Source of the DNA: Merluccius polli
Taxonomy: Eukaryota; Chordata; Actinopteri; Gadiformes; Merlucciidae
DNA length: 64,000 nucleotides
Reading direction: 5' to 3'
Assembly: GCA_030340625.1 (NCBI GenBank)
Contig: JAOPHQ010001136.1
Span: 434,001-498,000, forward strand
A model generated the notes under the pieces. The model worked only from the letters and a program-made list of their open reading frames with translations, did not search any database and had not been told where the DNA came from. Shown piece by piece: positions 60,654 to 64,000 of the stretch. Numbering within the stretch: position 1 is the first letter of the stretch; each line of letters starts with the position of its first letter. Position numbers and translations under genes: made by a program.

Positions 60654-60659
60654 AATAAA
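60654..60659 (+). terminator. Candidate polyadenylation signal AATAAA
   Basis: AATAAA lies about 4.8 kb past the shisa8-like stop, at the end of a unique-looking block and just before a T-rich and then CT-rich stretch. Other AATAAA hexamers exist downstream in A-rich sequence (60960-61140), so this is a candidate only. Confidence 0.3.
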
Positions 60660-60680
60660 GTTTTGACTGATTCATCCACT

Positions 60681-61439
60681 GCAACAGTTTACCGTTGTGG
60701 ATCTCTTCTCTCGCTTTCATTATCGCTCTTTCCCGCTTTCTCTCTCTCTCTCTTTCACTCTTTTTATCTCTTCCCCTATCTCTTCTCTAGCTCTCTAGCC
60801 TGAGGGTACCAACAAATAAGACCCCCCCCAGCCCCCCCTGCACCATAGCACATGTATTATATGTAGATCTTTGGATTATCATCTCCCTCCTAGATATTAG
60901 CAAAATGTGCAGATAAGCAGCGATGACACACCACTGCAGCTTAGTATCACCGAAGAACATAAATACATGAAATAAACAAATATTAAATAAATAAATGAAA
61001 TAAAGAATTAGAATGAAATAATGAAGAAATAAATAAACAAATCCTAGCAGAAATGTGGCCTCAAGCTTACGTCTGGCCTAGTTTGAGATCTCGCAAGTTC
61101 CTCATCCTGTGACTAAATAAAATTGATAAATAAATAAACAGACAAATAGATGAACTCCCCTTAAGGTTGACGGGTAAGTGACACTCATTAGAGGACACAC
61201 ATGGGATCATTCATAACACATGCTGATTGGACGGCAGCTCGTGGCTGTTCCACAGGGGATCATTAGAATGAAACCTCCGCACCCTGTGGGTACGGAGCTT
61301 GCTGTCTGTGTTTTGTGAGCCCTGTCCAAGTTCATCTGACAGCAGAGTGCAGAGACCTTATTTGCCTCCTCTTGCTCCTCCTACTCCATCCCTTACTCCT
61401 CCTGCTCCTCCTCCCCCCTCCTCCTCCCTCTTCCTCCTC
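60681..61439. other. Downstream sequence without gene
   Basis: CT-rich 60735-60790, a run of AAATAAAT words 60960-61140, then unique sequence. No exon recognised. Confidence 0.4.
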
Positions 61440-61490
61440 TACCCCTTCCTCCTCCTCCTCCTCCTCCTCCTCCTCCTCCTCCTCCTCCGT
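61440..61490. repeat. CTC trinucleotide repeat
   Basis: About fourteen TCC/CTC units preceded by impure copies from 61365. Confidence 0.95.
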
Positions 61491-61829
61491 GCACAGGAGC
61501 TTTCCGTGGTGCTGAATCAGCATGCAAAACACAGCTCCCCAGCCAGCAGGCGGCAAATCAACAGAGAGATGAGCGATGAGAGACGGCTGTAAGGCAGGCG
61601 TCCATTAAAAAACTAGTGTCTGGGAGATCGCAAGCATGCGCTAGGCGAGCTAGCAAGTTTATAGCAGAACCCTGTTGTTGTTCAGCTCCAGCAGAGTGGA
61701 GTGTGCTAAATGGGTAGTAAGATTCATCGTGTTGCTTAAGTTTGAACTAGTAGAGGTCAACAGCCGGAGAGAGAGGATATAGTAGATACACCTGGTCTGT
61801 TTGTTTTTTTTGTTCCTGAGCAGAGTGCG

Positions 61830-61895
61830 CATATGAGTGTGTATGTGTGTCTGCATGTGTGTGCGTGTGTGCTTGCATGCGTGTGTGTGCATGCC

Positions 61896-61926
<31 letters not shown>

Positions 61927-62020
61927 GTGCTTGCATGCGTGTGTGCTTGCATGCGTGTGTGTGCATGCCTGTGTGTGTGTGTGTGTGTGCATGCGTGCGT
62001 TCGTGTGTGTGTGTATGCGT
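61830..62020. repeat. TG/GCATGCG repeat cluster
   Basis: TG repeats alternating with TGCATGCGTG words; a segment of about 50 bp (TGCTTGCATGCGTGTGTGTG...) is tandemly repeated. Confidence 0.9.
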
Positions 62021-62151
62021 GTAAGGGGGTGGTGGGCTTCTCCAGCTGTCTTGGATGTCACAGTTAGTCCGTGTGTCCCAGGGGCTTTTGGGACCAAATC
62101 CATCATAGAGAGCAAAGAGCCAAACGCCACCAGCACTATGCATTAGTTCCC

Positions 62152-62153
62152 CC

Positions 62154-62226
<73 letters not shown>
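62152..62226. repeat. CT microsatellite, about 70 bp
   Basis: Nearly uninterrupted CT repeat. Confidence 0.95.
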
Positions 62227-62999
62227 GCGCTCTTTCTTTCTCTAACTCATACACCTCGCTTCTCTCTCTCTCTTTCTTTCTATTTTCCTCACTCTCTCCC
62301 TATATATCTCTCTCTCTGATTGCATTCTATTAGCTTCTCACTCAGTATACATTATACATACTAATACGTTATTTTGCTGCACACCCATACATACACACAC
62401 ACACAATGTCAATATCTGTGCCCCCCGCCCAAACACACACACACACACACACGTACACACACACACACCACATTTCACCACACTCGACACCAGACTGAGC
62501 TCTTGCAGGTCAGAGGAGATGTGATTGTTACATTAGCATCACTTATTCAGCCACGAATGCTAATCCTAATGCTAATGTGCTGGATAAAAAGGTTAGCAAC
62601 GTACGCGGAAAGGACTGCGAGACCCACAATGCCGAGGGCATTTTTGTTCCTCCGTGGGCCGCTGCTGTGATATTAAAGCACACAATAGAAAGGTCCTGTG
62701 ACATCACTCCCTCTGGTTATTCTGGGATGTCTGTGAGCAGATCTAACACTACTGTAGAGTAGAATAGAATTGAATAAAATAGAATAGATTAGAATAGAAT
62801 AGACAGACGACAGACAAAGAGTCTGTCAGCATTTAGCTAATACATTTTCTTTTTGTGGACAGAGGCAGAGTTGGCATTTTACCAGTGGGCCATTGTGCAC
62901 GTGAAGGCCGGAGGAGGGGGCATGAGGAGACACCTGACAGAGGAAGATAAGAGAGGGAGGGGACACATGCATAGAAAGGTGGCCCTCACCACAGACCAG
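62227..62999. other. Downstream sequence without gene
   Basis: CA clusters at 62390-62470, then repeat-poor sequence 62490-62760 without recognisable coding potential, then an AGAAT-rich patch (62757-62805). Confidence 0.4.
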
Positions 63000-63487
63000 G
63001 GACCAGCAAAATAATGAATAAATCACCAAGAGAGAGAGAGGAGGGAAAATGGACCATGAGACACACAGAGAGATAGAGAGAGGGGGGAAGAGAGAGAGGG
63101 GAGAGAGGGAGAAAAAGGGGGTGGGGAGAAAGAGAGGGGAGAGAGAGAAAAAAAGGGGGCAGGGAGAAAGAGAGAGAGGGCGGGCAAAAGGAAGAAAGAA
63201 AGAGAGGAGGGGAGAGGGAGGGGAGAGAGAGAGGCAGAGAGAGCAATGAGACAGAGAGAGAGAGAGAGAGAGAGAGACGCACATAGTGAGTGAGAAAGAG
63301 CAAGAGAGAAGGGGGGAGAATATCTCACATTCAAAGGAATTTGGCCAAGAATAGACGGAGGAGGAGAGGGGGAGCGGGCGAAACCAGCAGAAGTACAAGC
63401 AGGTGGAGACAAAAGGAATCAGAGAGAAAAGAGAGGGGATTTTCAGCAAGACACAGAGGGAAAATCTGAATGAGAGAGAGAGAGAGA

Positions 63488-63585
<98 letters not shown>

Positions 63586-63590
63586 AAGAT
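63000..63590. repeat. Purine tract with GA microsatellites
   Basis: Purine-rich throughout, with pure GA at 63255-63279 and 63462-63582. Ser/Leu and Arg/Glu frames here are repeat translations. Confidence 0.95.
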
Positions 63591-64000
63591 TTGATGGGAA
63601 AAACACACCGGCGGAGCGGTGGAGTTGTTGTGAAGACAAAAGAAAAAGCCTAAGGGTTCCAAATCTCTGTCCTCCAGATGCCCTTGGGAGAAGCTGGAGG
63701 AAGCGCAGGATCAGCAGGGCGGCTAAACTGCCTCATTACACCAGACACAGGCGGTACCCAGGTGCTGATTGGCGGAAAATGTGCAAATGTAGAAAAATGG
63801 TTTAGGAATGATTTAAGTCTGGTTGGTCCTCTGTGTGTTCAGGTGTGTCCGGAGTAAATGGGACAAAAGAAGTTATGAAGGTGTTTAGTGATTAAGAAAA
63901 AACACATTTAATGTAAATAGAGACTATATAGTACATATTGAAATGTGCCAGATTTGATTATGAATGCACCTCTGGTTCTTCATTGTTTGATTGATATGGT
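63591..64000. other. Window end without recognised feature
   Basis: Unique sequence with no exon or transposon end that I can identify. Confidence 0.4.

Larger units (their letters stand above)
55865..60680 (+). other. Candidate 3' UTR of the shisa8-like gene
   Basis: After the stop codon I see no further host exon. The stretch holds scattered CA/TG and CT microsatellites, G-rich runs near 57203-57245 and 59112-59130, a 70-bp AT repeat at 59640-59709 and a minus-strand RING-like frame near 59.0-59.5 kb. The segment 60380-60680 is unique-looking and ends with AATAAA at 60654-60659, followed by a T-rich stretch, so it is a plausible polyadenylation site. Long 3' UTRs are common in neuronal Shisa genes, but the extent here is inferred. 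Confidence 0.4.

Noticed and set aside
62826..63662. 278-codon minus-strand Ser/Leu-rich frame
   Set aside because: It is the complement of a purine repeat tract, with no domain and no codon bias beyond the repeat.

Overview
The window is teleost genomic DNA. It holds the 3' part of one host gene on the + strand, buried in repeats. Nothing in it is bacterial: there are no operons, rRNA or tRNA genes, or CRISPR arrays. Three phase-compatible exons (34952-35068, 48612-48988, 55670-55864) encode the cytoplasmic tail of a Shisa/CKAMP-family AMPA-receptor auxiliary protein, best matched to shisa8. The tail ends in the PDZ ligand EVTV. The exons for the signal peptide, Cys-rich domain and membrane segment were not seen and probably lie upstream. 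So 1-34951 is read as intron, 35069-48611 and 48989-55669 are introns, and 55865 to about 60680 is a candidate long 3' UTR.

All other coding potential belongs to mobile elements. Two Ty3/gypsy LTR retrotransposons have the unusual pol order protease-integrase-RT-RNase H (Gmr1-like). One is young, + strand, 19493-24384, with 332-bp LTRs differing at one base and a GAGAC target duplication. The other is older, - strand, 26579-31615, with LTRs differing by roughly 5% and a broken RT. A third gag relic of the same lineage is at about 2815-3740 (-), and a solo-LTR-like sequence is at 254-633. Non-LTR elements are an L2-type fragment (41060-42490, -), a CR1/Rex1/L2-type 3' fragment (44733-45424, +) and a nearly full-length Tx1-type LINE (about 49480-54440, +). 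A 201-bp TTAA-targeting MITE sits inside that LINE's first ORF. DNA-transposon remnants include a THAP-domain relic (about 2020-2620), a 72-bp hAT-type MITE with a perfect 8-bp target duplication (37284-37355), a MITE with 30-bp perfect inverted repeats (45507-45895) and a MITE at 14095-14917.

The least explained structure is 10359-18943. It is an 8.6-kb block bounded by inverted 12-mer boxes (CCAACAGGGGAC ... GTCCCCTGTTGG). Variants of the box recur throughout, with two tandem arrays inside and a coding-like fragment (15046-15429) between them. I propose it as a large, possibly undescribed DNA transposon or a mosaic of one.

Microsatellites (CA, CT/GA, AT) are extraordinarily dense, and many reading frames in the window are only their translations. 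This density, plus elements of the lineage first named from Gadus morhua, suggests a cod-like fish, but that is inference. Three frame breaks in the young retrotransposon all fall in G runs and sum to +3, so base-level errors in G homopolymers should be considered when reading this sequence.
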